52,904 nt of DNA from Gallionellaceae bacterium (GTDB taxonomy: Bacteria; Pseudomonadota; Gammaproteobacteria; Burkholderiales; Thiobacillaceae), in the NCBI GenBank assembly GCA_028714875.1, contig JAQTLN010000007.1, positions 102,122 through 155,025 on the forward strand, read 5' to 3'. The translations under genes were made by a program, and so were the position numbers. Positions 45,101-52,904 of the stretch are shown piece by piece (position 1 is the first letter of the stretch; each line of letters begins with the position of its first letter). The notes beneath the pieces were generated by a model. It saw nothing but the letters and a program-made list of their open reading frames with translations, was not told the DNA's origin and did not search any database.

Positions 45101-47078
45101 GGCACGCTTCAACGCCAACGGCTGGAGCGGGCAGTTGCTGGCCTATACCGTTGCCGCCAACGGAACCGTGAGTACAAGCGAGGAATGGGATGGCGCCACC
45201 CTGCTGCGTGGGCAAACCGGCATCAGCGCCGACACGCGCAACATCATCACCTACGGCTCCGTGAGCCGCGATGGCCTGCCCTTCACCTGGGCCGGTCTGA
45301 CCGGGCAGACCGCGCAACGCGACGCGCTCAACCATAACGCCGCCGGCGGGCTCGACAATCGCGGCGCCGACCGCGTCGCCTGGCTGCGCGGGCAAAGCCA
45401 GCATGAAGGCAAATCCGCCAGCCAGTTGCGCGAACGCACGGCCGGCCCTCTGGGCGACATCGTCAACTCCAACCCGCTCTATGTCGGGCCGCCCGCCGCC
45501 GGCTATTCCGATGTGGATTTCGCCGGCTACGAAGCCTTCGCCAGCGCCTGGCGCACTCGCACCCCCATCGTCTGGCTGGGCGGCAACGACGGCATGCTGC
45601 ATGGCTTCAACGTCAAGGTGGGCGACGCCAATGTCGGCCGCGAGGTGCTCGGTTACGTTCCGGCGCCGCTCTACGCCAACCTCAGCCAACTCACGACGCA
45701 GGGCTACAGCCACCGCTATTTCGTTGATGGCAGCCCGATGGCGGCCGATGCCGTGGTCGGCAATGCCTGGAAGACCGTGCTGGTGGGCAGTCTCAATGCC
45801 GGCGGCAAGGGTTACTTCGCGCTGGACGTGACCGATCCCGACACCAATTTCATCCAGACCCGCGCCGCCGATCTGGCCCTGTGGGAATTCACCTCGGCCG
45901 ACGACGCCGACCTCGGTTACAGCTACAACTGGCCGGCGAAAAATCTTGCCAACGGCCAGTCGCGCCAGATCGTGCGCATGAATGACGGGCGCTGGGCGGT
46001 CATCGTCGGCAACGGCTACAACAGCGGCGCCGGCAAGGCCGCCTTGTTCATCCTGTTCCTCGATGGCGGCACCGACGGCAGTTGGTCGGAGAGCGGTGAC
46101 TACATCAAGCTGGTGGCCGAATCCAGCAGCGGCGGCAATGGCCTCTCCACCCCGGTGCCGTTCGACCGCAACGGCGACGGCAAGGTCGATGTGGTCTATG
46201 CCGGCGACCTCAAGGGCAATCTCTGGAAGTTTGATGTCTCCTCGGCCACGCCGGCCCAATGGCGGGTCGATCTTTCCGGGCAACCCCTGTTCACCGCGCG
46301 CGACGACGCCGGCAACGCGCAACCCATCCTCGCGCCGCCGGAAATTACCGTGCACCGGCTAGGCGGCGTGTTGCTGTTGTTCGGCACCGGCAAATACCTG
46401 GAAGCCAGTGACGCCAGTAGCGCCGCCGTTCAGAGTTTCTATGGACTCTGGGACCGCGCCGGCGCCACAGGCACGGAGGGTGTGCTGGCCGGAGCGAGCA
46501 TCGCCGGGCGGCAATGGCTGCTTGCCCAATCCGTGAATGAATACTCCGCCGGCAGCGTGATCGACGGGCGCGCCACCAACATCGGCGTGCGTATACCCAC
46601 CGGCTCAGCCGTGCTCTGGTGCAATGCCGCCAATACCTCCAGTTGCGAAACCGGCGGCGTGCCCAGCGCCTGGTTGGGTTGGCGCATGGACCTGCCCAGC
46701 ACTGGCGAGCGTCTCACCGGCATTCCGCAACTGCTCAACCGCGTCATCTACTTCAGCACCTTCATCCCCAGTGACGCCCCTTGCCAACATGGCGGCGACG
46801 GCTGGCTGATGGCGCTGGATTATGAAAACGGGACGCTCCTCGCCTATCCCCCTTTCGACAGCAACGGCGACGGCATTCTGAACTACAACAGCGACGTTCG
46901 CGGCGGTGGCGTCAGGACCGGCGCCGCCCTGGGAGGGGCCACCTTCCTGCGCGCGGCCAGCGGCGCCAGCCAGGGTGTCGCTCTGCTCAACCGACTCACT
47001 GGCGACCTCATGTCCATCTCCGGAAACTTCGGACCTGGCGGGGGCGGCAGGGTGAGCTGGCATGAGGTGGTGGAGTAG
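42111..47078 (+). CDS. pilY1: Type IV pilus tip adhesin/biogenesis protein PilY1
   Basis: 1655 residues, longer than P. aeruginosa PilY1 (about 1160). The ATG at 42111 lies 6 nt after GAGGAG; its long N-region leads to the hydrophobic signal at about 29-48. An ATG at 42195 would give a compact signal peptide ending VHA. N-terminal motifs DLDGDGQLETGY, IDYYGYFDPYKCY and LWSGNFLNWATMTRMDAVRK are family features. The C-terminal beta-propeller has the calcium site DRNGDGKVDVVYAGDLKGNL (about 1352) and ends near DSNGDGILNYNSD. PilY1 sits at the pilus tip and controls retraction, adhesion and surface sensing. The stop overlaps a half REP (GTAGGTCGGGT). No pilE follows. Confidence 0.94.
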   Translation: MESIWKRLSACVGGGECSEPHRPRSRHLMRFVPHHILLSLLSIAPVHALDLSQLPLFISSSIPPQVMLDVSKDQQLYKKAYNDYSDLDGDGQLETGYKHAIDYYGYFDPYKCYSYSTGSQRFEPNSTSNDKYCSGLWSGNFLNWATMTRMDAVRKLLYGGLRSTDQTYAAGGANALTVLERAYLPTDAHAFAKYYNGTDIDRLTPFTSPATPTAVVSSGNQTIPAATPAALSFPVSPTSAFAYGDQVVIRAGTNPGTNYMVGAVSCVNGTGISMFTSLVSNSNTCSSGQIKVVVEKAYGSGTYNSWSIENWTQTGITLCNATLGTSTSQNNTNAPLIRVAKGNFALWAANERWQCLWREESSSPGESTGSLSGATRTNGNRAAHSGLYANSLSPNKTTSSSGRVANGLGSYDYVARVKACVPGLLGTERCKQYPSGNTKPIGLLQYYGDGGQLHFGLMTGSHAKNISGGVLRKNVGSIGDEINIATDGTFIQPATPPNSPRGSGSPATPPGIINTLNYLRIYGYNYGDGTYLGSSGDNCSWQLTSISENSCTSWGNPMSEVYYESLRYFAGAGATSAYTFSNNGSKDNLLGLPLATWSDPLTTSNYCAPLNVLMFNASVSSNDEDLGNVSMSGIGGAGTASSLTDAVGSGEGLNGRSFFMGKSGGSNNELCDAKTLTSLGSAAGICPEGPTLQGSWLMAGLAHLAHTQRIRSNITIPDSDTKSLKVNTYGVQLATNVPQIRIALQGEASPRVILQPAYRLFNNSPQGGGQLVDMKIVYQTATTTTADGMAYLNWEDSEQGGDYDQDVWGVLSWHLDRNANTLTVTTRTMAESTANPQGFGYIVSGTTKDGPHFHSGIRGFNFTDPSSINVSPTTNVNGSGGCNDCQLTDAASTASYTLGAATAGTLKDPLWYAAKWGGFTETTGANNLPDQTAEWDSRTSSGAYGSDGIPDNYFLVSNPLGLEQALDRTFTAILEKAAASAVTTNSTSIRSDSRLYQARFNANGWSGQLLAYTVAANGTVSTSEEWDGATLLRGQTGISADTRNIITYGSVSRDGLPFTWAGLTGQTAQRDALNHNAAGGLDNRGADRVAWLRGQSQHEGKSASQLRERTAGPLGDIVNSNPLYVGPPAAGYSDVDFAGYEAFASAWRTRTPIVWLGGNDGMLHGFNVKVGDANVGREVLGYVPAPLYANLSQLTTQGYSHRYFVDGSPMAADAVVGNAWKTVLVGSLNAGGKGYFALDVTDPDTNFIQTRAADLALWEFTSADDADLGYSYNWPAKNLANGQSRQIVRMNDGRWAVIVGNGYNSGAGKAALFILFLDGGTDGSWSESGDYIKLVAESSSGGNGLSTPVPFDRNGDGKVDVVYAGDLKGNLWKFDVSSATPAQWRVDLSGQPLFTARDDAGNAQPILAPPEITVHRLGGVLLLFGTGKYLEASDASSAAVQSFYGLWDRAGATGTEGVLAGASIAGRQWLLAQSVNEYSAGSVIDGRATNIGVRIPTGSAVLWCNAANTSSCETGGVPSAWLGWRMDLPSTGERLTGIPQLLNRVIYFSTFIPSDAPCQHGGDGWLMALDYENGTLLAYPPFDSNGDGILNYNSDVRGGGVRTGAALGGATFLRAASGASQGVALLNRLTGDLMSISGNFGPGGGGRVSWHEVVE

Positions 47079-47141
47079 GTCGGGTCAGGCCTGAGTTGCG
47101 GGAGAAACCTGAGCATTTAGGCAGTCAACCAAGGAACCAAG

Positions 47142-47372
47142 ATGAGAACCCTCAAAATCAACGAAGCGGAATCCTCCTTTTCCGCGCTGCTCGCCGTCGT
47201 TGAAGCCGGCGATGAAGTCGCCATTACCCGCTATGGAAGGGTCGTGGCCCGCGTGGTCCCGGCCTCCCCGCGCGCGACCAGCACGCCGCCGCGGCCAAGC
47301 TGGGGCGATTCCAGAATGGCGCTGGAATCGCAATCGGCAATAGAGACCGGGCTGTTGGCGCCGCTGGACTGA
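47142..47372 (+). CDS. Orphan Phd/YefM-type antitoxin
   Basis: 76 residues. MRTLKINEAESSFSALLAVVEAGDEVAITRYGRVVARVVP matches the Phd/YefM fold that binds DNA and, through a C-terminal tail, a toxin. AAGGA precedes the ATG. No toxin gene (Doc, YoeB, PIN) follows; 200 bp later sdhC begins. The C-terminal half is Pro/Ser rich. It may be a solitary regulator or the remnant of a toxin-antitoxin pair. Confidence 0.8.
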   Translation: MRTLKINEAESSFSALLAVVEAGDEVAITRYGRVVARVVPASPRATSTPPRPSWGDSRMALESQSAIETGLLAPLD

Positions 47373-47499
47373 TCCGCTTCGAGTAGGGGGGCGGAGGCCA
47401 TCGACTGGCCTTCCAGCCTGGTTATGCGCGAGGGCTCGATTCGTCGCGCGGTAGGTTCGGCGGAACGGCCGGGGCAAGAAAACGATGCAGTGCACCATG

Positions 47500-47528
47500 T
47501 TGATTGTGCGCTGCAATAAGCGTTAAAT
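47500..47528 (+). promoter_or_regulatory. Predicted promoter of the sdh operon
   Basis: TTGATT (47500-47505) and TTAAAT (47523-47528) with 17 bp between, 44 bp before the sdhC start. The rest of 47373-47572 shows no gene. Confidence 0.45.
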
Positions 47529-47572
47529 GCCCCGACACGAAACCGGGCTGCAGCAGCCCGAGAGGACGGAGA

Positions 47573-47950
47573 ATGAAGCCAAAGCGCCCTTATTTTCTTG
47601 ATCTCGCGGCCATCCGCCTGCCTATCGGCGGCATGGTTTCCATCTTGCATCGCGCCAGCGGAGCGGCCCTTTCGTTGGCGCTGCCCTGCCTGCTCTACAC
47701 CCTGATGCTGTCCTTGCGCGCGCCGGAAGATTTCCAGCGAGTGGCGGGCTGGTTCAGCGGCTTCCTCGGCTGGATTATTTCCATGGGCCTGATCTGGGCC
47801 CTGCTGCACCACTTCCTGGCGGGCCTGCGCCATCTCGGCTTCGATCTTGGTTGCGGTGAGGACAAGGAGGTCGCGCGAAAAAGTGCCTGGTTCAGCTTGC
47901 TCGCGGCGGCCGGCCTGACCGCTTTGATCGCGTTGTGGAGGCTGACATGA
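47573..47950 (+). CDS. sdhC: Succinate dehydrogenase cytochrome b556 subunit
   Basis: 125 residues. Three membrane helices lie at about 27-48, 65-87 and 105-122. [26 protein letters not shown] is the SdhC signature at the quinone site, and the His in [11 protein letters not shown] at about 81-91 is the likely heme b ligand. The ATG at 47573 has GGACGGAG upstream; the longer frame to 47504 is not conserved in type. It overlaps sdhD by 4 bp. Confidence 0.95.
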   Translation: MKPKRPYFLDLAAIRLPIGGMVSILHRASGAALSLALPCLLYTLMLSLRAPEDFQRVAGWFSGFLGWIISMGLIWALLHHFLAGLRHLGFDLGCGEDKEVARKSAWFSLLAAAGLTALIALWRLT

Positions 47951-48300
47951 GAACCGTCGCCGGCGCTCGTCGCGGTCTCGACATGTGGCTGGCGCAGCGC
48001 GCCAGCGCGGTCTACATGGCCGTGTTTCTGCCGGTCTTCCTGTTTTGCGCGCTCACCGCGCCCGGCCAGGGTTACGCCGGCTGGCACGCGCTGTTTCTGC
48101 CGCTGGGCATGAAGGTGGCGGCGCTGCTGTTCGTCGTCGCGCTGCTGCCGCATGCCTGGATCGGGTTGCGCGAAATCTTTATCGACTATCTGCACTGCGC
48201 GCGCTGCGCGCTGTTGCGCCTGTCCCTGTATTTCGCTTTCGCCGTGCTTTACCTGGCTTGCCTGGTATGGGCGGTGGACATTCTCTGGAGTGTGAGGTGA
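47947..48300 (+). CDS. sdhD: Succinate dehydrogenase membrane anchor subunit
   Basis: 117 residues with three membrane helices (about 20-40, 54-76 and 88-112). [17 protein letters not shown] and [15 protein letters not shown] are the SdhD features; the His in the second helix is the other probable heme ligand. Coupled to sdhC by an ATGA overlap. Confidence 0.94.
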   Translation: MRTVAGARRGLDMWLAQRASAVYMAVFLPVFLFCALTAPGQGYAGWHALFLPLGMKVAALLFVVALLPHAWIGLREIFIDYLHCARCALLRLSLYFAFAVLYLACLVWAVDILWSVR

Positions 48301-48305
48301 CCCAA

Positions 48306-50081
48306 ATGAACCCCCCCATGCGGATACCCAAGCGAACTTTCGATGCCGTCATCATCGGCGGTGGCGGCGCCGGCCTGCGCGCCGCGCTGCAACTGGCCGA
48401 GGCCAATCTCAAGGTGGCGCTGATTTCCAAGGTGTTTCCCACCCGCTCGCATACCGTGTCCGCCCAGGGCGGCATCACGGCGGCGCTGGCGAACGTGTCG
48501 GACGACAACTGGCACTGGCACATGTACGACACGGTGAAAGGCTCCGATTACCTGGGCGATCAGGACGCCATCGAGTACATGTGCCGCAACGCGGCCACCG
48601 CCGTCTACGAACTGGAACACATGGGCCTGCCGTTCTCGCGCCTGGACAACGGCAAGATCTACCAGCGGCCATTCGGTGGCCAGTCGCAGAACTACGGCGG
48701 CGAACAGGCGATTCGCACCTGCGCGGCGGCCGACCGCACCGGCCACGCCCTGCTGCACACGCTGTACCAGCGCAACATTGCCGCCCGCACCCAGTTCTTC
48801 GACGAATTCTTCGCGCTCGACCTGATCCGTGACGAGGCGGGCACCGTGCTCGGCGTCACCGCGCTGGAAATCGAGACCGGCGAGCCCTGGCTGTTCGAGG
48901 CGCGCGCCACGCTGCTCGCCACCGGCGGCGCCTGCCGCGTCTTCCGCCACTCCACCAACGCCCACATCAACACCGGCGACGGCCTCGGCATGGTGTTGCG
49001 CGCCGGCCTGCCGCTGGAAGACATGGAGTTCTGGCAATTCCACCCGACCGGCATTCCGGAAGTGGGCAGCCTGATTTCCGAGGGCGTGCGTGGTGAGGGC
49101 GGCTACCTGGAAAACAAGGACGGCGAAAAGTTCATGACGCGCTACGCGCCCAACGCCCGCGACCTCGCCTCGCGTGATGTGGTGGCGCGCGCCATCGCCC
49201 AGGAGTTGCGCGCCGGACGTGGTTGCGGCCCGCATGGCGATTACGTGCATCTGAAGATCGAGCATCTCGGCGCCGAGAAGATCAAGGCGCGCCTGCCGGG
49301 TATCCGTGAACTGTCGATGCAGTTCGCCGGCGCCGACCCGATCACCGACCCGATTCCGGTCACCCCGACCGCGCATTACATGATGGGCGGCATTCCCAGC
49401 AACATGCACGGCCAGGTGGTGGCGCCGGTTCGTACCGGCCCCGAGGAAGCGGTGCCCGGTCTTTACGCGGTGGGCGAGTGCGCCTGTGTTTCGGTGCACG
49501 GGGCCAATCGTCTCGGCGGCAATTCGCTGCTCGATCTGGTGGTATTCGGCCGCGCCGCCGGCCTGCACATGATCGACTTCCTGCGCGAGAACCCGATTCC
49601 GCGTCCGCTGCCGCAGGCCGAGGTGGAGAAGTCTCTGGCCCGTCTGGCGCGTTGGGCCAAACCGAAAGGCGGCGAAACCGTGGCCGGCCTGCGCGACGCC
49701 ATGCAGCGGGTGATGCAGGATCACTGCGGGGTCTATCGCACGGAAGCCCTGCTCAAGGAAGGCATCGCCAAGCTGGATCAGGTGCAAGCGCGCCTGCCCG
49801 ACGCGGCGCTCAGCGACCATAGCAAGATGTTCAACACCGCCCGCCTGGAAGCGCTGGAGCTGGAAAACCTGATGCTGATCGCCCGCGCCACCCTGGTTTC
49901 CGCCCTGGCGCGCACGGAAAGCCGCGGTGCCCACACCCGCGAGGATCATCCCAAGCGCGACGACGACCAGTGGCTGCGCCACACCCTGTATTTCAGTGAG
50001 AACGATCAGCTCGACTACAAGCCGGTCAAGCTGAAACCGCTGACGGTCGAAACCTTCCAGCCGAAAGAGAGGACGTACTGA
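48306..50081 (+). CDS. sdhA: Succinate dehydrogenase flavoprotein subunit
   Basis: 591 residues. FAD is bound by [19 protein letters not shown] (about 15-33) and covalently by the His in [14 protein letters not shown] (about 44). [44 protein letters not shown] and the active-site Arg in [15 protein letters not shown] follow. It oxidises succinate to fumarate and passes electrons to SdhB. The ATG at 48306 is five bases after the sdhD stop; MRIPKRTF at 48318 is an alternative. The frame upstream to 47985 lies within sdhD in another frame. Confidence 0.97.
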   Translation: MNPPMRIPKRTFDAVIIGGGGAGLRAALQLAEANLKVALISKVFPTRSHTVSAQGGITAALANVSDDNWHWHMYDTVKGSDYLGDQDAIEYMCRNAATAVYELEHMGLPFSRLDNGKIYQRPFGGQSQNYGGEQAIRTCAAADRTGHALLHTLYQRNIAARTQFFDEFFALDLIRDEAGTVLGVTALEIETGEPWLFEARATLLATGGACRVFRHSTNAHINTGDGLGMVLRAGLPLEDMEFWQFHPTGIPEVGSLISEGVRGEGGYLENKDGEKFMTRYAPNARDLASRDVVARAIAQELRAGRGCGPHGDYVHLKIEHLGAEKIKARLPGIRELSMQFAGADPITDPIPVTPTAHYMMGGIPSNMHGQVVAPVRTGPEEAVPGLYAVGECACVSVHGANRLGGNSLLDLVVFGRAAGLHMIDFLRENPIPRPLPQAEVEKSLARLARWAKPKGGETVAGLRDAMQRVMQDHCGVYRTEALLKEGIAKLDQVQARLPDAALSDHSKMFNTARLEALELENLMLIARATLVSALARTESRGAHTREDHPKRDDDQWLRHTLYFSENDQLDYKPVKLKPLTVETFQPKERTY

Positions 50082-50108
50082 TGCCGCGCGATGAAAACCA
50101 GTGGTTGT

Positions 50109-50208
50109 CACCCCCCTTTGCCAAAGGGGGGCAGGGGGGATTCCGCCGTTGTGTGGTTCATGTGGCGGTGACAAATCCCCCCCACCCCCCCTTTGGCAAA
50201 GGGGGGAG
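50109..50208. repeat. CCCCCTTT/AAAGGGGG element between sdhA and sdhB
   Basis: CACCCCCCTTTGCCAAAGGG followed by GGGCAGGGGGGATT, then AAATCCCCCCCACC and CCCCCTTTGGCAAAGGGGGG. It splits an operon whose genes are normally nearly contiguous, leaving 157 bp between sdhA and sdhB. The sdhB frame is open through it but starts after it. Confidence 0.9.
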
Positions 50209-50238
50209 CTTCCTACCCGCTGCAAAACGAGTCCTGCC

Positions 50239-50937
50239 ATGAAGTTCCGTATCTATCGCTACGACCCTGAAAGTGGCGCCAAGCCGTCAATGCGGGACTA
50301 CGAACTCGACATCGATCCGCAAGGCAAGAAGGTGCTGGACGCGCTCATCGCCATCAAGGACACGCTCGATGAAAGTCTTTCCTTCCGCCGTTCCTGCCGC
50401 GAAGGCGTGTGTGGTTCCGATGGCGTCAACGTCAACGGCACCAATGTGCTGGCCTGCATCACGCCGCTGGAAGGACTGAAGCAGCCCATCGAAATTCGCC
50501 CGCTACCGCGCCTGGGCGTGATCCGCGACCTCATCGTCGATATGGAGCAGTTCTATCAGCATTACCGCGCGGTGAAGCCCTACCTGATCAACCTTGATCC
50601 GGAACCGGAAAACGAACGCCCGCAAAGCCCCGAGGACCGCGCCGAACTTGACGGCCTCTGGGAGTGCATTCTGTGCGGCTGCTGCACCACCTCTTGCCCG
50701 TCGTTCTGGTGGAATCCGGACAAGTTCCTCGGCCCCGCCGCCTTGTTGCAGGGCTACCGTTTCATCGCCGATACCCGCGACCAGGCCACCAATGAGCGCC
50801 TGGACTTTCTCGAAGACCCGTACCGCCTGTTCCGCTGCCACGGCATCATGAACTGCGTCGAAGTCTGCCCGAAAGGCTTGAACCCCACCCAGGCAGTCGG
50901 CAAAATCAAGACACTCCTCGTAAAACGGGCGCTGTGA
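50239..50937 (+). CDS. sdhB: Succinate dehydrogenase iron-sulfur subunit
   Basis: 232 residues. The [2Fe-2S] cluster is held by CREGVCGSDGVNVNG and NVLAC (about 53-77). The [4Fe-4S] and [3Fe-4S] clusters are held by CILCGCCTTSCP (about 147-158) and CHGIMNCVEVCPKGLNP (about 204-220). It passes electrons from SdhA to quinone at SdhCD. The ATG at 50239 (MKFRIYRYDPE) follows a repeat element; only GAGTCC lies upstream, a weak ribosome site. It overlaps sdhE by 4 bp. Confidence 0.97.
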   Translation: MKFRIYRYDPESGAKPSMRDYELDIDPQGKKVLDALIAIKDTLDESLSFRRSCREGVCGSDGVNVNGTNVLACITPLEGLKQPIEIRPLPRLGVIRDLIVDMEQFYQHYRAVKPYLINLDPEPENERPQSPEDRAELDGLWECILCGCCTTSCPSFWWNPDKFLGPAALLQGYRFIADTRDQATNERLDFLEDPYRLFRCHGIMNCVEVCPKGLNPTQAVGKIKTLLVKRAL

Positions 50938-51194
50938 CTGTCTTCCCCGCGGTTTCAACCAGTCGCCTGCGCTGGCTGTGTCGGCGTGGTATGTTGGAAC
51001 TGGATGCGTGGCTCACGCTGTTTCTCGATACGCGCTATCCCGACCTTCCCCCGGAATCGCAAGCCGCGTTTGCCCGGTTGCTGGATCAGGACGACATGGT
51101 GCTGTTCGACTGGCTCACGGGGGCGCTTGAACCACCCGGTGAATTCCAGTCCGTGGTGGATGTCATCAAAACAACCAGGTATCAAAGACTATGA
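50934..51194 (+). CDS. sdhE: FAD assembly factor SdhE
   Basis: 86 residues from a GTG overlapping the sdhB stop (GTGA). It is the YgfY/DUF339 fold with the key RGMLELD motif at about 18-24, needed for covalent flavinylation of SdhA, and [10 protein letters not shown] at about 53-62. Its place between sdhB and gltA is the usual betaproteobacterial one. The stop overlaps the gltA start. Confidence 0.95.
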   Translation: MTVFPAVSTSRLRWLCRRGMLELDAWLTLFLDTRYPDLPPESQAAFARLLDQDDMVLFDWLTGALEPPGEFQSVVDVIKTTRYQRL

Positions 51195-52477
51195 CCACGC
51201 CCAACGCCACCCTTCAGATTGATGGCCGGACCATCGAACTCCCGACCATGCAGGGCAGCCTCGGCCCCGATGTCATCGACACCCGCGCGCTGGGTGGCCA
51301 GGGCTATTTCACCTACGACCCCGGCTTTTTATCCACCGCCAGTTGCTCTTCCAACATCACTTATATCGACGGTGATGAGGGCTTGCTCTATCACCGGGGC
51401 TACCCCATCGAACAGCTCGCGGAAAAGTCGGATTTTCTGGAAACCGCCTACCTGCTGTGGCATGGCGAACTGCCCAATCTGGCGGAGAAAACGGCTTTCG
51501 ATGCCATGGTGACCCATCACACCATGCTGCACGACCAGATGCTGTCGCTGTACAAAGGGTTCCGTCGCGATGCCCACCCAATGGCGGTCATGGTCTCGAT
51601 CATTGGCGCGATGGCCGCGTTCTATCCGGAAAGCGCCGATGTGGCCGACCCGTACCACCGCGAGGTTTCCATGTTCCGCCTGCTCGCCAAGGTACCGACG
51701 GTGGCGGCCTGGTCCTACAAGTACAACAAAGGCGATCCGTTCGTCTATCCGCGCAACGACCTGGGTTATGCCGCCAACTTCCTGCACATGTTGCACGCCA
51801 CGCCATGCGAGTCCTATGAACCCAGCCCGGTGCTGGCGAAAGCGTTGGACCGTATCTTCCTGTTGCATGCCGACCACGAACAGAACGCCTCCACTTCCAC
51901 CGTGCGCATGGCCGGTTCCAGCTACGCCAACCCGTTCGCCTGCATCGCCGCCGGAACCGCCTGTCTCTGGGGGCCGTTGCACGGCGGCGCCAACGAATCG
52001 GTGCTGGCGATGCTGGCCGAGATGGGTGATGTCTCGCGTATCGGCGAATACGTCAATCGCGCCAAGGACCGCAACTCCGGCTTCCGCCTCATGGGTTTCG
52101 GCCATCGCGTCTACAAGAACATGGACCCGCGCGCGGCGATCATGCGCCAGACCTGCTACGACGTGCTGGATGAACTCGGCCTGCATGACGACCCGCTGTT
52201 CAAGATGGCGTTGAAACTGGAACAGATCGCCCTGGAAGACGAATACTTCATCGAGAAAAAGCTGTATCCCAATGTCGATTTCTATTCCGGCATCGTCCTG
52301 CGCGCCCTCGGTATTCCCACCTCCATGTTCACCGCCATCTTCGCCCTGGCGCGCACCGCCGGCTGGATCGCGCAGTGGAACGAAATGATCGCTAGCCCCG
52401 GCCACAAGATCGCCCGTCCACGCCAGCTCTACACCGGCCCGCGGCGCCGCGAATTCGTGCCGGTCAGCGCGCGCTGA
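51191..52477 (+). CDS. gltA: Citrate synthase
   Basis: 428 residues, the type II hexameric, NADH-sensitive form found in Gram-negatives. It condenses oxaloacetate and acetyl-CoA. The N-terminal domain ([17 protein letters not shown]) precedes the catalytic domain with the active-site His in [19 protein letters not shown] (about 223-241), the second His in [14 protein letters not shown] (about 300-313) and the Asp region near [17 protein letters not shown] (about 357-373). Last gene of sdhCDAB-sdhE-gltA. Confidence 0.97.
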   Translation: MTTPNATLQIDGRTIELPTMQGSLGPDVIDTRALGGQGYFTYDPGFLSTASCSSNITYIDGDEGLLYHRGYPIEQLAEKSDFLETAYLLWHGELPNLAEKTAFDAMVTHHTMLHDQMLSLYKGFRRDAHPMAVMVSIIGAMAAFYPESADVADPYHREVSMFRLLAKVPTVAAWSYKYNKGDPFVYPRNDLGYAANFLHMLHATPCESYEPSPVLAKALDRIFLLHADHEQNASTSTVRMAGSSYANPFACIAAGTACLWGPLHGGANESVLAMLAEMGDVSRIGEYVNRAKDRNSGFRLMGFGHRVYKNMDPRAAIMRQTCYDVLDELGLHDDPLFKMALKLEQIALEDEYFIEKKLYPNVDFYSGIVLRALGIPTSMFTAIFALARTAGWIAQWNEMIASPGHKIARPRQLYTGPRRREFVPVSAR

Positions 52478-52590
52478 GGGGTAGCGCGCTTGTTATGTTG
52501 CAGTGCAGTGTTGCAGCCGGACGACTCGGGCTCAGCTAATTTATCCAGGGTGTTCGGAGTAGATTGCCCGGCCCTCATGAATATTAGAAG

Positions 52591-52674
52591 ATGCTTATGA
52601 CGCAGGCGCTAACGCTCACCTCCCTGAGCGTTGTCTGCGTCGTCTCCTCCATCCTCCTCCTAAGGTGGATTTAG
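52591..52674 (+). CDS. Predicted branched-chain amino-acid operon leader peptide
   Basis: 27 codons from the ATG at 52591, or 25 from 52597 (AGAAG lies upstream of the latter). After MTQALTLTSLS the peptide runs VVCVVSSILLLRWI, that is four Val, an Ile and three adjacent Leu codons just before a strong terminator. The stop codon TAG begins the terminator stem. This is the layout of an ilv or leu attenuator. In many betaproteobacteria leuCDB follows gltA, so a leu operon beyond the window edge is the likely target. Too short for ordinary gene finding. Confidence 0.6.
   Translation: MLMTQALTLTSLSVVCVVSSILLLRWI
52599..52641 (+). promoter_or_regulatory. Attenuator pause hairpin within the leader peptide
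   Basis: GACGCAG and AACGCTCA are mirrored by TGAGCGTT and CTGCGTC around CCTCCC, giving a long hairpin across the leader coding region. Ribosome position on it would decide downstream folding. An upstream GCCCGG (about 52566-52571) could compete for the CCGGGC arm of the terminator. Confidence 0.6.
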
Positions 52675-52702
52675 CCCGGTCACCAGACCGGGCTTTTTTT
52701 TG
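52673..52702 (+). terminator. Rho-independent terminator (attenuator) after the leader peptide
   Basis: AGCCCGGT, loop CACCAG, ACCGGGCT, then a run of T. It directly follows the leader peptide. It could also be read simply as the gltA operon terminator, although it lies about 195 bp after gltA. Confidence 0.9.
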
Positions 52703-52754
52703 GGCGTCGTTAGTGATGGCCGTTGATCAATGTGAAAGCGCGCGGGGGAGTGGC

Positions 52755-52775
52755 TTCCCCCTTTTTCAAAGGGGG
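52755..52775. repeat. Single CCCCCTTT/AAAGGGGG hairpin
   Basis: TCCCCCTTTTTCAAAGGGGG is one half of the paired-hairpin element; the partner half is not found before the transposase gene, so an IS insertion may have removed it. Confidence 0.7.
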
Positions 52776-52796
52776 ACTGAGCAACCGTGTTCATCG

Positions 52797-52904
52797 TCAA
52801 GCGGTTTTGGGGTTCCAGGGGTCATTGTTTTTCAACATGGCATTCATGATGGTGAGCAATTTGCGCATGCAGGCAACGATGACCACCTTTGGAGGTTTGC
52901 CGGC
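52797..52904 (-). mobile_element. C-terminal end of an IS110-family transposase (partial)
   Basis: The minus strand from the window edge encodes 35 residues and a stop at 52797-52799: AGKPPKVVIVACMRKLL, then TIMNAMLKNNDPWNPKTA. This is the C-terminal tail typical of IS110/IS1111 transposases (GKPxKVxxxAxMRKLLxxxNAML). The rest lies outside the window. IS110 elements lack clear terminal inverted repeats, so the end of the element cannot be placed precisely. Confidence 0.85.

Noticed and set aside
43269-46355. A 1028-codon open frame antisense to pilY1
   Set aside because: It lies wholly within pilY1 on the other strand, is Ala/Gly/Val/His-biased like other high-GC shadow frames, and has no domain pattern.
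48249-50240. A 663-codon antisense frame over sdhA
   Set aside because: sdhA is unmistakable on the plus strand and the antisense frame shows no family motifs.

Overview
The window is a GC-rich, densely coded chromosomal segment of a Gram-negative bacterium, most likely a betaproteobacterium near Nitrosomonadales/Rhodocyclales; the genus cannot be fixed from sequence alone. Evidence is the gene order: aroQ-accB-accC-prmA-DUF3426, rpoE-rseA-rseB-rseC-degP, rplU-rpmA-obgE-proB, rpe-gph-trpE, apaG-mltA and sdhCDAB-sdhE-gltA. Genes for LPS synthesis and transport (waaC, lptF, lptG) show an outer membrane. No rRNA, tRNA or CRISPR array was seen.

Layout. 1-0.9 kb: tandem repeats and a two-gene ribbon-helix-helix-like operon with a palindromic operator. 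0.9-6.5 kb (minus strand): fatty-acid, shikimate and LPS genes. 6.8-15.2 kb (plus): a seven-gene signalling operon with EAL-REC, REC-PAS, a small stand-alone domain, HDOD, two histidine kinases and REC-HD-GYP. 15.4-19.6 kb (minus): sigma-E envelope-stress operon. 19.8-24.2 kb: nadB, a 130-bp tandem array next to its REP-associated transposase (RAYT), and pepA. 24.3-30 kb: lptFG, an RDD protein, rplU-rpmA-obgE-proB. 30.2-32.9 kb: a membrane GGDEF-EAL protein. 33-37.5 kb: an RpfE-like gene, yjbQ, and trpE-gph-rpe. 37.7-47.1 kb: apaG-mltA, a YjfB-like mini-gene, then the minor pilin operon pilV-pilW-pilX-pilY1. 47.1-52.5 kb: an orphan antitoxin and sdhCDAB-sdhE-gltA. 52.5-52.9 kb: an amino-acid attenuator leader and the end of an IS110-family transposase.

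The most notable element is a pair of near-identical cyclic-di-GMP-I (GEMM) riboswitches, one before pilV and one inside the operon before pilX. Each has its own AT-rich promoter, a 5' hairpin that competes with stem P1, and a downstream element complementary to the Shine-Dalgarno of the next gene. The window also encodes enzymes predicted to make or break c-di-GMP (EAL-REC, HD-GYP, GGDEF-EAL). It can therefore be read as a c-di-GMP circuit whose output includes the minor pilins and the PilY1 tip adhesin; that link is an inference.

The second theme is repeats. At least six families of short palindromes lie between genes, often between convergent ones, and sometimes inside operons (sdhA/sdhB, the two kinases, rseB/rseC) or genes (HDOD protein, waaC 3' end). 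Five families begin with GTAG and/or end with CTAC, the tetranucleotide recognised by RAYT enzymes, and one RAYT gene is present beside the largest array.
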